Origin: Halomicrobium urmianum
GTDB lineage: Archaea > Halobacteriota > Halobacteria > Halobacteriales > Haloarculaceae
Length of the DNA: 64,000 bases
Direction of reading: 5' to 3'
Assembly: GCF_020217425.1 (NCBI RefSeq)
Contig: NZ_CP084093.1
Span: forward strand, 1 to 64,000
This document shows, in pieces, positions 16,403-27,669 of this stretch; within the stretch, counting starts at the first letter, position 1; every line of letters starts with the position of its first letter. The position numbers and the translations under genes were made by a program. The notes beneath the pieces are model-generated. The model was not told the DNA's origin, did no database searches, and saw only the letters and a list, made by a program, of their open reading frames with translations.

Positions 16403-17061
16403 CCTGGCCTGTCGAGGTCGACGACTGGGAGTTCCACCCGATCCCCCAGTCGTGGATCGAGCACGGTGTCGACGCCGACGCCGGCCAGAAACCCCGCGTC
16501 TACGCCGTCAGCGCGGCGACCGAGTACGGCGGCCGGATGCTTCAGATCCGGTACGCTCACCCCACCGAGCCCTACGTCATCCGCTACTCTCACGAAGGAT
16601 ACGAAGGCGAGAACGGCATCGTTCCTGCTGCGCTTTCCGATCGCCAGAGTGAGTGGCCACGTTCGCTCGTTCCAGCTACCGAACCGTCCGACGCGATTCG
16701 GGACTGCGAGTGGGATCACTTGCAAACGCTGTGGGGGGACCGCGTCGGGCGAATCCCCACACCTGACGACGCTGACGACCAACGGCTCATCGCTGACGGA
16801 GGACAGGTCGCGGAAGTTGATCGCACCGAGTTCCCGCGGCTGAAGGCCGATATTGGAGAAGACCCGGCTCGGTGGCTTGCACCGCAGACGGACATGGATC
16901 CGACACCACGGATCCGTGGCATCAGCGAGCCCGAGGTCGCCGCCGCGTGGCTCGCAGTCGCTCGCCGCCTTGGCGTCGATGGCGACGTCCGCGACAAGAT
17001 CAAGCGTCGGCGCGATTATCTCGCTGATCGCGAGGCCGATCAACGGGGGGTCGACAAATGA
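16399..17061 (+). CDS. Hypothetical 220-aa protein (unit 2 copy)
   Basis: Identical to 2322-2984, reading frame intact. Confidence 0.8.
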   Translation: MTWPVEVDDWEFHPIPQSWIEHGVDADAGQKPRVYAVSAATEYGGRMLQIRYAHPTEPYVIRYSHEGYEGENGIVPAALSDRQSEWPRSLVPATEPSDAIRDCEWDHLQTLWGDRVGRIPTPDDADDQRLIADGGQVAEVDRTEFPRLKADIGEDPARWLAPQTDMDPTPRIRGISEPEVAAAWLAVARRLGVDGDVRDKIKRRRDYLADREADQRGVDK

Positions 17062-18752
17062 TCGTAGAGGAGGAGAACCCGATCGGCCTCGAGACTCACG
17101 GTCTGGGCCAGAACCTTCTCTGGGAGGATCACGGCCTCTCTCCGTACTGGGGCGTCGTCAGTGTCTTCGAGCCCGATCACGACGAGACTCTCGGCCCGTT
17201 CGAGGCCTGCGGCGAAACTTGGGAGATCGTCGGTGCCAAGCACTGGAACGGTCAGCTCGCCCATCCCGAGAATCCCGATGAGTTCGAAGACGGACTCTAC
17301 GAATATCAGTACAAGCTCGAGGCTGTCGACGACTGGGGAGACCGTGACGCTGTTTTCCAGTTCCGGCCCGGCTTTCCCGACGCGATGAACGTCCACTCCG
17401 GGAACCCGATCCAGTCGATGCCTGACGACTGCCCGGAGTCAATTCGCGTCCAGTCCATCACGACAAACCTCTCAGTCGACGAGTCGCTCGAGTTGCTTCA
17501 GGCACTCGCTGATCACATCGGCCTGAACCCGGATTACTTCCACGAAAATCCGCACCCGTACTCCAGCATCTACCAGTTCGAACGCTACGGGCGTCTCGAT
17601 CGGGCTGTCGCGCAGGATCACCTGACCGGGTCCGGCGGCATCATCGACGAGATTGCCGACTTCGCAAAGGATCAGCGCGGCCGTGGCGAGTACAAGTGGG
17701 ACCACGAGGAGATTGAGGGCCACTACCAGAGCGTCGCGATCGATCCCGATACTTGGGACCTATTGCTTGAGGATCAGTCCTACGGTAAGCATTTCAAGTG
17801 CTATCACCCATTCCACGTTCGTTCAGAGAGTACGGACCGCGACGATGATCCGCTCGCCGATCCGAAGATCGAGATGTCCTATTCCAGTGAGTACCACCCC
17901 GGCGAGTCTCTCGACTGGCACGAGCGCGACGAGGTCGTCTCTGAGCTCGACGAGGCCGTCCACAACATCCTCTACTGGGCTGACGTTCCCGTCACGCCCG
18001 ACGCGGACGTCTGGACCGACGAAGATCCCTACTTCGACGGCAACGCTGGCGACGCGGTCGAACTCGTCTCAAATCCGCTGCCTGACCTCCGCGATGCAAC
18101 CGAGCATCACGTCGAAAGCGAGTTCGTTCGCGCTGACGTCACCGATACCGACCTCGAGATCGCGAAGGTCCTCACCGATGGCGGGAACCAGCACTACGAG
18201 GAACTCGCCGAGAACGCCGACGCCAGCACGTCGGCTGTCTACCGTCTCCTCGATAAGTTCTCCGCGCTCCTGGAGTCAGACAACGGGATCGTCAAGTTCA
18301 TCGACGACGCTACGCGCCAGCACGCGACGGATATCCTCGAGCAGGTCCGCGAAACGACCGAATGGGCCGGAGACGCGATTCGTGAGGTCGTCGATCGGGA
18401 TTCGCTGCTTCGTGGCGAAGGCACCTCTGCCCTTGAGAAGTGGATGCAGCGCCACGGGATCAAACTTGTCAACAGCCAGCGAGACCGTATTCGCCTCAAG
18501 CTCGGTCGGCGTGTCGGCGAGCGAGAGCTTATGAAGATTCTCCGCTCCGGGCTCGAGGCCGCCGAGGGCTCTGGTATCCCCACCGAGAAGATCAGGAACG
18601 GCCTGATTGACTGGGTCGACCGCGACGGCAATCCCCGGAAGGGCTGGCAGATCGTCGTCGACGGCAGCATCCTCAGGAAGGGCGGGGGCGACCCCTACGA
18701 TTCAGTTTCGTTTACTGGCACGCCTGACGGGAACGTGAATAAGAGCGGCTGA
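17058..18752 (+). CDS. 564-aa winged-helix-like protein (unit 2 copy)
   Basis: Identical to 2981-4675. Confidence 0.75.
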   Translation: MIVEEENPIGLETHGLGQNLLWEDHGLSPYWGVVSVFEPDHDETLGPFEACGETWEIVGAKHWNGQLAHPENPDEFEDGLYEYQYKLEAVDDWGDRDAVFQFRPGFPDAMNVHSGNPIQSMPDDCPESIRVQSITTNLSVDESLELLQALADHIGLNPDYFHENPHPYSSIYQFERYGRLDRAVAQDHLTGSGGIIDEIADFAKDQRGRGEYKWDHEEIEGHYQSVAIDPDTWDLLLEDQSYGKHFKCYHPFHVRSESTDRDDDPLADPKIEMSYSSEYHPGESLDWHERDEVVSELDEAVHNILYWADVPVTPDADVWTDEDPYFDGNAGDAVELVSNPLPDLRDATEHHVESEFVRADVTDTDLEIAKVLTDGGNQHYEELAENADASTSAVYRLLDKFSALLESDNGIVKFIDDATRQHATDILEQVRETTEWAGDAIREVVDRDSLLRGEGTSALEKWMQRHGIKLVNSQRDRIRLKLGRRVGERELMKILRSGLEAAEGSGIPTEKIRNGLIDWVDRDGNPRKGWQIVVDGSILRKGGGDPYDSVSFTGTPDGNVNKSG

Positions 18753-19062
18753 CGCCCGACAGGATAGAGGCATCACTATCCAGCCCCCTGTTTATTTTAT
18801 AAAGGCAACCGCGTTCCAGCCGTTTTATTGCTGAAATATTACCAGTTCTCTCGACGCCTACGGTGGGCTGTTGGTCGCGCTTTGTCGTCGGCTGGGCATA
18901 CCCCCTTTAGGGCGTGTACCTAAGGGCACGAATTTCAAATACACCCGGACCTTCGCTGGCGCTCGGTCCGGCTACCGCACTGCAACCGCAATACTACCGC
19001 CGATCAACAGCCAGTTGGGCTTTGAATGGGGGTTGATAGGTAGATACGTCGCCCCTACTGGC

Positions 19063-19865
19063 ATGAGCGTCTCGAAAGCCAGACAGCTCGCTCTTCAGGG
19101 GAACTACCCAATGGCGGCCGTCGAGGCCGTCCCCGAGCCGGCGTTCGCGAGGATCTTCAACCTCCGCACACCACATCGCCTTGGACGACTTGCAGACGGC
19201 ACCTGGCGACTCCAGCACGACCGCGACGGTCGGGACTGGATCGTGCCGCGTGCGCACGATGCACTCCGACTCTCACACATCGGCGCGGATCCACTGACCC
19301 GGACTCGAGAGAAGTACTTCGGTGCCACTCCGACCGAGTTCCACGATAGCGACCGAGACCACGTCGTCGACGTTGGCGCTTTCATCGGCGAGCTTGCCAC
19401 CAGCCTCGAGGACGATCACGAGCGGATCCTCGCTGTGGAACCGGATCCACGGAACGCCACCTGCCTCCGACGCAACGTCGGCGAGAGAGTGGACGTAGAC
19501 GGCCGTCTCGCGTGGCACTCGGACGAACCTGTCGAGATGGACCTCGCCACGGATGGCCCGAGTCCTCTGCTCTCGGTCTCGATCGAGGAACCACTGCTCG
19601 AGACACCACGTCGATCGACGGTCGAACCGTCACGACGATGGTCGACGAGTGGGGATACAACCCGGATCTGGTCAAGGTCGAAGCCGAGGGTGCAGAGCCA
19701 GAAGTCCTCGCCGGGACTGTCGATCTCGACTGCGAGATCGTCGTCGACGTCTCCGACGAGCGGGTCGGAGAGTCGACACGGACGATGTGCGAGGGGCTGC
19801 TCAACTCACACGGCTACGCTACCGAGTTCTGTGCAGCCGAGAGCGTTCTCTACGCCGAGCCATGA
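19063..19865 (+). pseudogene. Frameshifted FkbM methyltransferase (unit 2 copy)
   Basis: Same break as in 4986-5788. Confidence 0.75.
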
Positions 19866-20107
19866 TGGAGAACTGGGATTCGCTTTCTGAGTATCTCCTC
19901 GACGCCTACATTCACTTGCTGCTGCTCGTCGTTGGATTCCTGTCCGGCTGGCGAGCGAGCAACAACGCCACGCTACAGGAGGTGACGATTGGCTCTATCG
20001 GACAGATCCAGAACGCACCGATATCTGATCCTCCCGTCTGGATCTTCGCCTCGCTCCTTCCTGGAGTCGTCGTGATCCCGCTAAAGATTCGCGACTATCT
20101 CGACTGA
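19862..20107 (+). CDS. 81-aa membrane protein (unit 2 copy)
   Basis: Identical to 5785-6030. Confidence 0.7.
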   Translation: MMENWDSLSEYLLDAYIHLLLLVVGFLSGWRASNNATLQEVTIGSIGQIQNAPISDPPVWIFASLLPGVVVIPLKIRDYLD

Positions 20108-20129
20108 AACAGCCGGCCAGTATTTCTCA

Positions 20130-20864
20130 CTATGAGGTAGTGCCAATGGTGTTTGATCCGTTGTCTGTCACTGGCACCCCCACTATCGTATCCGCCACAC
20201 CACCCGAGGTTCCAGAGCTAAATGTTATCGAACCGTTGCCACGGATCTTAGTGAGTAAACAATCAGGCTGATCGACTGTGATTGAGCCGCCCAGCCAGAC
20301 CCGTTCAACAGCCGTCTCAGGCCCAGAGACTGTCCAATCCCCAGTTACGTATGTTGAATCTTGATATCTGATCCCTGTACCGACCAGCGTAATACCACCG
20401 AATGATCGATTAGAAGAATATTCCATCGGCTCAAGAAAGATAAGACTCCCTTCGCTCGGAGCGTCAGATAGCGCGTTATCTAATCTACTGTCAGGATCAG
20501 ACCCATCGTACGCGCCAGCATAGAACCATCCGTTGGCCATCTCTTCTACACTGACCGGTCGCAGGAATTCGACTGCGCCCGTATCGTCGACGTCGGCGAC
20601 GACATCCCCGCTGGGATCCTTCAGTTCGTCGAGGTAGACGTCGACCTCGTCGCCCGGCGCTCCGGCACGACGTGAGGACGTATCCGATCCGGATGCCGTT
20701 CCAGCCCCGAAGCCGAGCAGACCAGCGCCTGCCGCCGCTCCGCCGGCCTTCAGTACGTCTCGCCGGTTCGGCATCATCCGCTTGACCATGCTCTCCAGCT
20801 GCTCGATTCGCTCCTCCTGTTCGCGAACTCGCTGTCGCAGTTCGTTGGGATCTTCGTCGGTCAT
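20130..20864 (-). CDS. Tat-exported coiled-coil/beta-helix protein (unit 2 copy)
   Basis: Identical to 6053-6787. Confidence 0.75.
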   Translation of the reverse strand: MTDEDPNELRQRVREQEERIEQLESMVKRMMPNRRDVLKAGGAAAGAGLLGFGAGTASGSDTSSRRAGAPGDEVDVYLDELKDPSGDVVADVDDTGAVEFLRPVSVEEMANGWFYAGAYDGSDPDSRLDNALSDAPSEGSLIFLEPMEYSSNRSFGGITLVGTGIRYQDSTYVTGDWTVSGPETAVERVWLGGSITVDQPDCLLTKIRGNGSITFSSGTSGGVADTIVGVPVTDNGSNTIGTTS

Positions 20865-20924
20865 AGTTGTCTCGTTGGGTGACCCGCAACCTCGCCGATT
20901 TGCCGGGTCATCGGGAGCGGGTAG

Positions 20925-21404
20925 TCAGCGGATGGCTCTCAACAGGACCGTCGCGGCGACGACGCCGACGACGAATAGCGTCACCGGGTACGCCCACGTC
21001 GGGCCGATCCCGACCGTCAACATCGCGAACGTCGCGACGACGGCGATCACCGCACCTGCGACCGTCCCGACACCTGCACGGAACCCGGACGCCGCCATCA
21101 CGCCACCGACGAGCAGGCCGGTCAGGAGTACGCCGGCACTGCCGACGCCGCCCTGGGCTGAGAACCCGCTCCCGATGATGAACGGACCGACCCTCGTCGC
21201 CATGTCGAGGATGCTCGAGAGCGATCCGTCGGTGACGCCCGACATCCACGTCTCGTTTCCGACCTCAGTGCTCTCGTTGTCGTAGTATGGCGCGTCGTTG
21301 GCGGCTGCTGCCGTTCCACCCATCGTGAGGGCCACAACAGTCAGCATCAGTACTCCGACCACGTACGCGGCCGCCACCGCCTGCTTGGTTCGTTTCTTCA
21401 TCAT
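20925..21404 (-). CDS. 159-aa membrane protein (unit 2 copy)
   Basis: Identical to 6848-7327. Confidence 0.8.
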   Translation of the reverse strand: MMKKRTKQAVAAAYVVGVLMLTVVALTMGGTAAAANDAPYYDNESTEVGNETWMSGVTDGSLSSILDMATRVGPFIIGSGFSAQGGVGSAGVLLTGLLVGGVMAASGFRAGVGTVAGAVIAVVATFAMLTVGIGPTWAYPVTLFVVGVVAATVLLRAIR

Positions 21405-21778
21405 GCACTCCCCCGGATCAGTCGGACAGTCGCTCCGATGAACGCCATCGAGAACGACCCGCCGAGCAGGACTGTCACGCGCGGCGGTGCGTTCGCGCTC
21501 TGGAGGACTGTAATCGGCCAGAACACGTAGCCGATCAATTTGACGATGAAGTTCCAAACTGCCAGAAGTGGACCACCCAGCTGCTGAAGCGACTGCTGGA
21601 TCGGTCCACCCATATTTTCGAGATCGTCCGCGGTCGACTCGTTGGCGTCTACGCCGCCGGTCGTCGGGTCGTCGATGATGAAGCCCCCGACACCAGCCGA
21701 GTCCCACATGATCGCACCGCCACCCCACATGATTGCGCCGATCACGAAGTACGTGAGGATCACGTGCGAGAACCGCAT
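21401..21778 (-). CDS. 125-aa membrane protein (unit 2 copy)
   Basis: Identical to 7324-7701. Confidence 0.75.
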   Translation of the reverse strand: MRFSHVILTYFVIGAIMWGGGAIMWDSAGVGGFIIDDPTTGGVDANESTADDLENMGGPIQQSLQQLGGPLLAVWNFIVKLIGYVFWPITVLQSANAPPRVTVLLGGSFSMAFIGATVRLIRGSA

Positions 21779-21780
21779 CG

Positions 21781-23526
21781 TTAGATCCCCCTCCTGAGCG
21801 CGGTGAAGCTGATCCACGCCACGCTCGAGGCGAAGACCAGCCCGTACTGTACCCAGCCGATCACGCTGAACGCCGCGAGCACCAGCACGACCACCAGCCC
21901 GATCGACTCCGACGAGAGACGATAGTTGGTCGCCACAGCGCCCGCCATCAGGATCGACAGCAGGACCGACACCATCGTCTGGAACGCCGCCACGTCGCCA
22001 GCAGGCAGCAACGACGGCACGTCACCTGCGACGCTCAGTAGCGAGTTCGGATTCTCGAACTGCCGGTTGATCGAGTAATTCCGGTATCTGGTCCCGCTTC
22101 TGCCGGAGTCCATCTCGAACTGGGTCTTGACCACGAGTGTACTGTCGCTCATGTTGCTGAGGTCAAGTGAGAGCGTCAGGCTCCCGGCCCCTGTCGCCGA
22201 GTCGTTCGCGAGTACCGTCGAGTTCGTCTCGTTCTCGCGAATCGCCGTCACGTTGAACGACGACACCGACTCGTCGAGCTCGCGGACGTCGACCGTGACG
22301 TCCGTCTGGCCCGCCGGGACGACCCCGAGCATCGGCTTGTTGTTGACGATCGGCCCGACGTCGCGAATCTCGATCTCGCCGTCGGCGTGGACCCGAATCT
22401 GCTGTGCGCCGTCCGCAATGGGAGTGTATGGACCGAGGACCATTCGCTCGCCAGTCTCCGTGTTGAGGACAACGAGCCGATGCCTGACGTTATTCGCCAG
22501 TTGGACGCGGTACTCACCCGTCGATCCGATCACGTCGCCCTGGACAGTCCTCCACGATCCGTTGATCGCTCGCTGGACGAGGAGTGCCGTATTGTCTGCT
22601 CCGAATCGGCCAGTGTAATCGCTGTACTCGAAGACCTTCGAGTTGTATTCGGCCGACTCGTTCAGCAGGAACATGTCCTGCTGCTGGTAGAGCGACTCGA
22701 CGTAGACTCGTCGTGGGAGGTATCCATCCGCGTCGACTAGCGCGACGAACTGCGCGTCGCTCGGCAGGCCGGTGAAGTTGACCGTCCCATCAGAGGACTG
22801 CCGTTCAACGACCTCCGTCGACTCCTTATCGTCGACGTAGAACCGAATCTCGGCAGAGACGTTATCAAGCAGTTCGTTGGTCTGCTCGTCCCTGATATAC
22901 AGCGTCTCCGGCGTCTTCCGGATCCGGATGTCGTGGTCACCGCTGGACAGACCCTGGAACGTTGCCCGTCCGTCCGCGTTTGTCGTCGAGGTCGCCAGAA
23001 TCTCGTCCGACTGGTCGTCGATTGCCGCGACGTCAGTGTCGCCCGGGAGGCCGCCGATCGAGACGTTCGCCGACGAGGTCGCCGAGTACCGGAAGTCGAC
23101 AGTCCCGTCGTCCAGTTCGGTCGCGCTCTCGGGTTGCCACTCGATCGAGTCGAGGCCACCTCCGACCGTCACGCGCTGCTTGTCCGACGGGTTGATCGAG
23201 ATGTCTCCCGTGCTGGCGTCGACTTCCGAGACCGTCGTCCACGACCCCTCGATGTTGTCGAGTCGGGCGCGCGTCCCCGCGGCACCGTCGACGGTCGCGT
23301 TCCCGGCCGTGGAGTTCACCACGATCGTCGACCCGCGCGTGAAGTTGCTCATGTCGACCTCGCACTCGCACTGGACGATCACGTCCGTCCCGTCGTCGTG
23401 ACCGAGCGGGACGTTCCGCGTCGGAGTCCAGTAGTCGGCCGCCGCAGCGACGACGCCGGCCGTCAGCAGGAGTGCGATCACGACGTACACGCCGAGCCTG
23501 GCCCTCGGCGCGCTGTCGTCCGTCAT
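21781..23526 (-). CDS. 581-aa ectodomain protein (unit 2 copy)
   Basis: Identical to 7704-9449. Confidence 0.8.
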   Translation of the reverse strand: MTDDSAPRARLGVYVVIALLLTAGVVAAAADYWTPTRNVPLGHDDGTDVIVQCECEVDMSNFTRGSTIVVNSTAGNATVDGAAGTRARLDNIEGSWTTVSEVDASTGDISINPSDKQRVTVGGGLDSIEWQPESATELDDGTVDFRYSATSSANVSIGGLPGDTDVAAIDDQSDEILATSTTNADGRATFQGLSSGDHDIRIRKTPETLYIRDEQTNELLDNVSAEIRFYVDDKESTEVVERQSSDGTVNFTGLPSDAQFVALVDADGYLPRRVYVESLYQQQDMFLLNESAEYNSKVFEYSDYTGRFGADNTALLVQRAINGSWRTVQGDVIGSTGEYRVQLANNVRHRLVVLNTETGERMVLGPYTPIADGAQQIRVHADGEIEIRDVGPIVNNKPMLGVVPAGQTDVTVDVRELDESVSSFNVTAIRENETNSTVLANDSATGAGSLTLSLDLSNMSDSTLVVKTQFEMDSGRSGTRYRNYSINRQFENPNSLLSVAGDVPSLLPAGDVAAFQTMVSVLLSILMAGAVATNYRLSSESIGLVVVLVLAAFSVIGWVQYGLVFASSVAWISFTALRRGI

Positions 23527-23744
23527 CGTCGACCCCCCGCGGCGGCTTTCCTGAAGATGAGCCCGAAGATGACCAGGACCATCAGCGGCAGCATCAGACG
23601 GAACAGGTAGATCGTCCCCTGATCCATCTGGCCCAGATTATCCTCGAGGCCGGCCGCGAAAACTGGATACAGCGCTCCGACCATCGCTATCGCGCCGAGG
23701 AACATTGCGACGTCGGGCACCGTGATCCTGGCTCTGTCGTCCAT
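23523..23744 (-). CDS. 73-aa mini-membrane protein (unit 2 copy)
   Basis: Identical to 9446-9667. Confidence 0.75.
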   Translation of the reverse strand: MDDRARITVPDVAMFLGAIAMVGALYPVFAAGLEDNLGQMDQGTIYLFRLMLPLMVLVIFGLIFRKAAAGGRR

Positions 23745-23746
23745 GG

Positions 23747-23965
23747 TTACCCTCCTCGTCGAGCACTTGCGCCGATCGACAGGATCAGTCCGATCAGCAG
23801 GATCGGGATCGTCATCTGGAGGAGCAGGCTGCTGAACGGATCCGCTTCCGACGCTGCCATCGACGTGAACTTGCTGAAGAACGGTGCCATCGCGAGGATT
23901 GCGACGAGCGTGAATAACGCCAGGATGGCATCCGTCAGTTGGATTGCCGCGCGGTCGTTCATCAT
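23747..23965 (-). CDS. 72-aa mini-membrane protein (unit 2 copy)
   Basis: Identical to 9670-9888. Confidence 0.75.
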   Translation of the reverse strand: MMNDRAAIQLTDAILALFTLVAILAMAPFFSKFTSMAASEADPFSSLLLQMTIPILLIGLILSIGASARRGG

Positions 23966-24159
23966 GCCGGACCACCCTCGAGCCACGATGCCAGGTAGAG
24001 CAACGCCAGCAGCGGGAACGTAATGTTCACCAGAAACGTTGACTCCGGGCTCAGGCTATCGACGGTCTGGAAGTTGTTGATGTACCAGAACCAGACCGGC
24101 GCGATCGCGACCAGCCCGAGGAACGTCAGGAGCGCAAACGGGACTTCAAAAACGTCCAT
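23962..24159 (-). CDS. 65-aa mini-membrane protein (unit 2 copy)
   Basis: Identical to 9885-10082. Confidence 0.75.
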   Translation of the reverse strand: MDVFEVPFALLTFLGLVAIAPVWFWYINNFQTVDSLSPESTFLVNITFPLLALLYLASWLEGGPA

Positions 24160-26561
24160 CCCAGAACCCTCCTTCGCTCGAGTCGCCGCCGAAGGTGAAC
24201 AGGTCCTCGGCGTCGGCGATCGCCTCGCGCGTCTCCGCGTCGCCGGTCACCTGTGCCTCCGTCGGCAGTTCGCCCGTCAGCCGGAGACCGAGTGGCTGGC
24301 CCTCGAGCGTCTCCGGATCGGGGGCGCGGGCCGCCTCGGGATCTGGGCCGAGTGCCGTCGAGACGACCGTCTCTTGGAACCAGCCCGTTGTGAGCGAGTT
24401 GCCCGAACTTCCACCACTGGCAGACCACGGATCGTCACCCCGGTCCGGCCCGTCCGCGCCGCTGAATTCGAAATCACGGGGCCTGCGGCGTCGGTTCCGG
24501 GAGTTGCTGAACTGGTTCGGATTCGGGAACTCATCGGGCTGTTGGAACCCTTGGCCTGTCTCAGGAGGAGACTCGAACGGATTACTGAGTTGCTGTGCCA
24601 GAGCAGGCTGTGCAACCGCAGCCGTATCGAGAGCTTCTAAACCGCGGGTCCGGGCATCTTCTCTGAACAGCGGCAGCGATCCGACGCCGGGTCGCGACAG
24701 AGGATCTGCTCTACCCGTCGATCCCTCTCCAACGCCGGTCTCTGGTCCGACACCGATTCCTTGGCCGATATCGGGCTGCTGAGCCGCTAACTCATCTGCC
24801 TCTTGGACTTGTCGTTCGCTCGCTTCATCTGACCTCTGCTGTGCTTCTTGCGACGACTGCTCAGCTGCGCTCTCTCCCGGGACCACGAGCGACGGGAGGT
24901 TTCGTTCTTGGAAGCTTGGTTCATCTTGCTCAGTCACTTCGCGCTGCTGTCCTTGCCTGTAGAGGTCCGAGATTCCGGAACCGCGCTCTTGATTGATCCG
25001 CTGCCCGGGGGCACGATTTCCAGGCTGCTCCGAGATGCGATCGTCGACGAGGTCCTCTTCCGTGATCTCGACGACATCGTCTCCAGTCTGTTCACCGACT
25101 TCGCCGATGACGATCTGTTCTGTCTGGATCGTCTGCGGATCAGTTTGGTCCTGCTGATCGGGAATCCCAATCTCAGAGGTGACCGTCGGATCTCGGATCG
25201 GGAGTTCCTGCTCAGTTGACTGCTGGTTCTCGGGCACCTGAAGTTCGCCAGTCTGCTCCTGCTGGTCGGGCACCTGGACCTCGGTCCGGTCTTCGACGGC
25301 GTCCCCCGGCTGAAGCTCTCCGTCGTCGGAGAACTCTCCGTAGGCGGCGAGTGCCGGGATGGCGACGGCACCAGCCGCCGCGCCGCCCAGACCGACGCTG
25401 GTCCCGCCAGCACCGCCGACACCAGTGCCGAGGCCTGTCCCAGTCCCGAAGCCCGTTCCGACGCCGGTTCCGGTTCCCACGCCCGTTCCGACGCCAGTCA
25501 CGCCGACAGCCGCGGATGCACGTCCGAGATCTCCAGACGGCACGTCTGACGTGATGTCTTCCGCCTGCTGGTCAGCGTTCTCGATGACGGTATCGAACCC
25601 GTCAGTCACCCAGTCGACCCCACTGCGGACCGTGTTCGCTGCTTCCTGTCGCGTCTCTCGGACGGGCTCGCCGGGGATCCAGAACGCATCCTCGATGGTC
25701 TGAGCGATCGACTGCTCTGTCTGCCCTTCGACGCCGGTCGCCTCTTCGATGACCCCGAAGAACTGGCGCTCGGGACCGGTCTGCTGGGCATCGAGTTGAG
25801 CTTCTGGCGTGAGCCGGCCCGTCACTTGGCCACCCTCGCGTTCGAACTCCACGTCCTCGCGCGTGACGTCCATCCCAGTCTCGTCTTCCAGCTGCGCGAT
25901 GATCTGCTGCTCCGGGTCGCGCTGCTGGCTGCGTTGTGGATTCTGGGGCGTCGGTGACTGCTGATCATTCTCGCCGAACACCCGCTCCTGGCCCGATTCT
26001 GTGAGCCCAGCCTGGACGTTCCCGTCGACGATCTGGACGTCGAAGTCATCAGTCGTCAGGTTCTCGTCGGTCTGGCTCTGGAGCCCCTGAATCGCCGCGA
26101 TACGCGCCTGATCCCGTTCCTCGAGGCGCTCTTGCTCTGCGCGGGCCTGCCCGGTTTCGGTGACCTCGACGCTGAGTTGGTCGCCCTCCTGGACTACCCG
26201 AACGTCCTCCGGAGACTGGAGCGTGTCCGACTGCTCGATTGCCTGTTCTTCGTAGTACTGGGGCGTTATGTCGGCCTGAATCCCGGAGTCAGTCTCCTCC
26301 AGCACGAAGTCGTCGCCCCGCTCCAGCCCACGCTCCGACAGCTGGGAAGTAATCGATTCGGCTGCGCGCTGTTCGCGTGCGGCCGCTGCGGCTTGCTCTG
26401 CCTCTGGACCGACGTAGGCAGCGATATCGCCGGATGGCGTCTCAGCGAGTGCGATGTCGTCGCCCGGATCCGCTTGATCCCGGGCGCGGTTGAAGATGTT
26501 TCGGACCTGACTATCTGAGAGGTCGGTGTCTTCGTACGTGACCGCCGCGTCGGCTTGATTA
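24146..26561 (-). pseudogene. 5'-truncated copy of the 1036-aa gene, unit 2
   Basis: Truncated at the same codon as in unit 1. The few codons across the junction differ because of the extra T and missing G, but the frame remains open and still lacks a start codon before 26305. Confidence 0.85.
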
Positions 26562-26566
26562 GACGA
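26556..26566. other. Deletion junction, unit 2 (variant)
   Basis: Same breakpoints as unit 1, but the sequence reads GATTAGACGACAG where unit 1 has GATAGACGGACAG. This is one inserted T and one lost G within a few bases. It may be a real second mutation or a consensus error where reads from short and full forms were mixed. Confidence 0.8.
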
Positions 26567-26590
26567 CAGTACTACGGATAGGTGACTCAG

Positions 26591-27076
26591 TTAGTGCAGA
26601 AGCATCACGTACACCATACTGACCAGTAGAACGCCAAACACTACTTTAACACTAAACACGGGATCCGCGGGAAGTTCGTCGTCTATTGAGCGTTCTCGAT
26701 ACTTTTCAGGACTGCGAACTGCAAGTACATCACTCTCTGTCGCCATTCCAAAAACTACGAGAAACGGTAGTAATACAATCAGAACCGTCAGCGGGTTGAT
26801 CTCTACAGCTAAGATTCCCAGCGAAAGAATCCATGGGGGTAGCCAAAGGAATATAGACAGACCAGAAAGCCGTATTATCGCGCCGTCAATCGTCTCTATT
26901 CTTTTATGGCGAACAGCCTGCGGCACAAGCCCTCTTGCGATCCGCCAGTCGACTTCCGGGCCTGTATCCCCGAGTTTACCGACAGCCCAATGACTGCCCT
27001 CATGCAGATATGGTGCTATGATAAATCCAATCAGATAGACAGCAGCATACGCGAGAGTCCCTTCAACGTCGACCAT
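26591..27076 (-). CDS. HEGSH membrane protease-like protein (unit 2 copy)
   Basis: Identical to 12514-12999. Confidence 0.7.
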   Translation of the reverse strand: MVDVEGTLAYAAVYLIGFIIAPYLHEGSHWAVGKLGDTGPEVDWRIARGLVPQAVRHKRIETIDGAIIRLSGLSIFLWLPPWILSLGILAVEINPLTVLIVLLPFLVVFGMATESDVLAVRSPEKYRERSIDDELPADPVFSVKVVFGVLLVSMVYVMLLH

Positions 27077-27140
27077 ATTGCCTGAAGGGGACCAGATTCT
27101 ATAAAGTTAGTTTCCGCACCACGTCCTTCTCGGTCAGTCC

Positions 27141-27275
27141 CTACAGACCTCCAAGGTAGTACAGAACTGCACCGAACACCAGTAGGAATGCGAGAATCGC
27201 GAGTGCGTAATGGCGGATCAACCATAACGGGGCAAGTAGTATCGCCCGAAGCTTGTACCAGATCGATCTGATCAT
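27141..27275 (-). CDS. 44-aa membrane microprotein (unit 2 copy)
   Basis: Identical to 13064-13198. Confidence 0.55.
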   Translation of the reverse strand: MIRSIWYKLRAILLAPLWLIRHYALAILAFLLVFGAVLYYLGGL

Positions 27276-27400
27276 GCCACCCATCTGTTTCTCTTCTACC
27301 TTATATCTACAGATAAAGCCAGTCTGGTTACCACTTTCACTTTCACTACGCGTACAAGGATTTCCACTTTTACATAGGCTATCCTCGGTCGCTCCTGTCT

Positions 27401-27658
27401 ATGTCCCAGAAGGAGCGCATCAACCTCGAAGACGACTACGATCGGTGGCAGTGGACCTGTCCGAACGGCCACCACGACTGGGAGCCGACGAACCACCACT
27501 TCTGGTGTGCCGCCTGCGCTCGGATTCCTGAAGTGGATGCCTCGTTCGACGAACTCCGAGATCAGAAGACTGGTCGGCTCTACGAGCGCGACGACGTCGA
27601 GCTCCACACGCCCGCTGGCCCCTACGACAGCGATCTCGACGGGAGGGGTTCCGCGTGA
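27401..27658 (+). CDS. 85-aa zinc-ribbon protein (unit 2 copy)
   Basis: Identical to 13324-13581. Confidence 0.75.
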   Translation: MSQKERINLEDDYDRWQWTCPNGHHDWEPTNHHFWCAACARIPEVDASFDELRDQKTGRLYERDDVELHTPAGPYDSDLDGRGSA

Positions 27659-27669
27659 TCCGAAGACAG

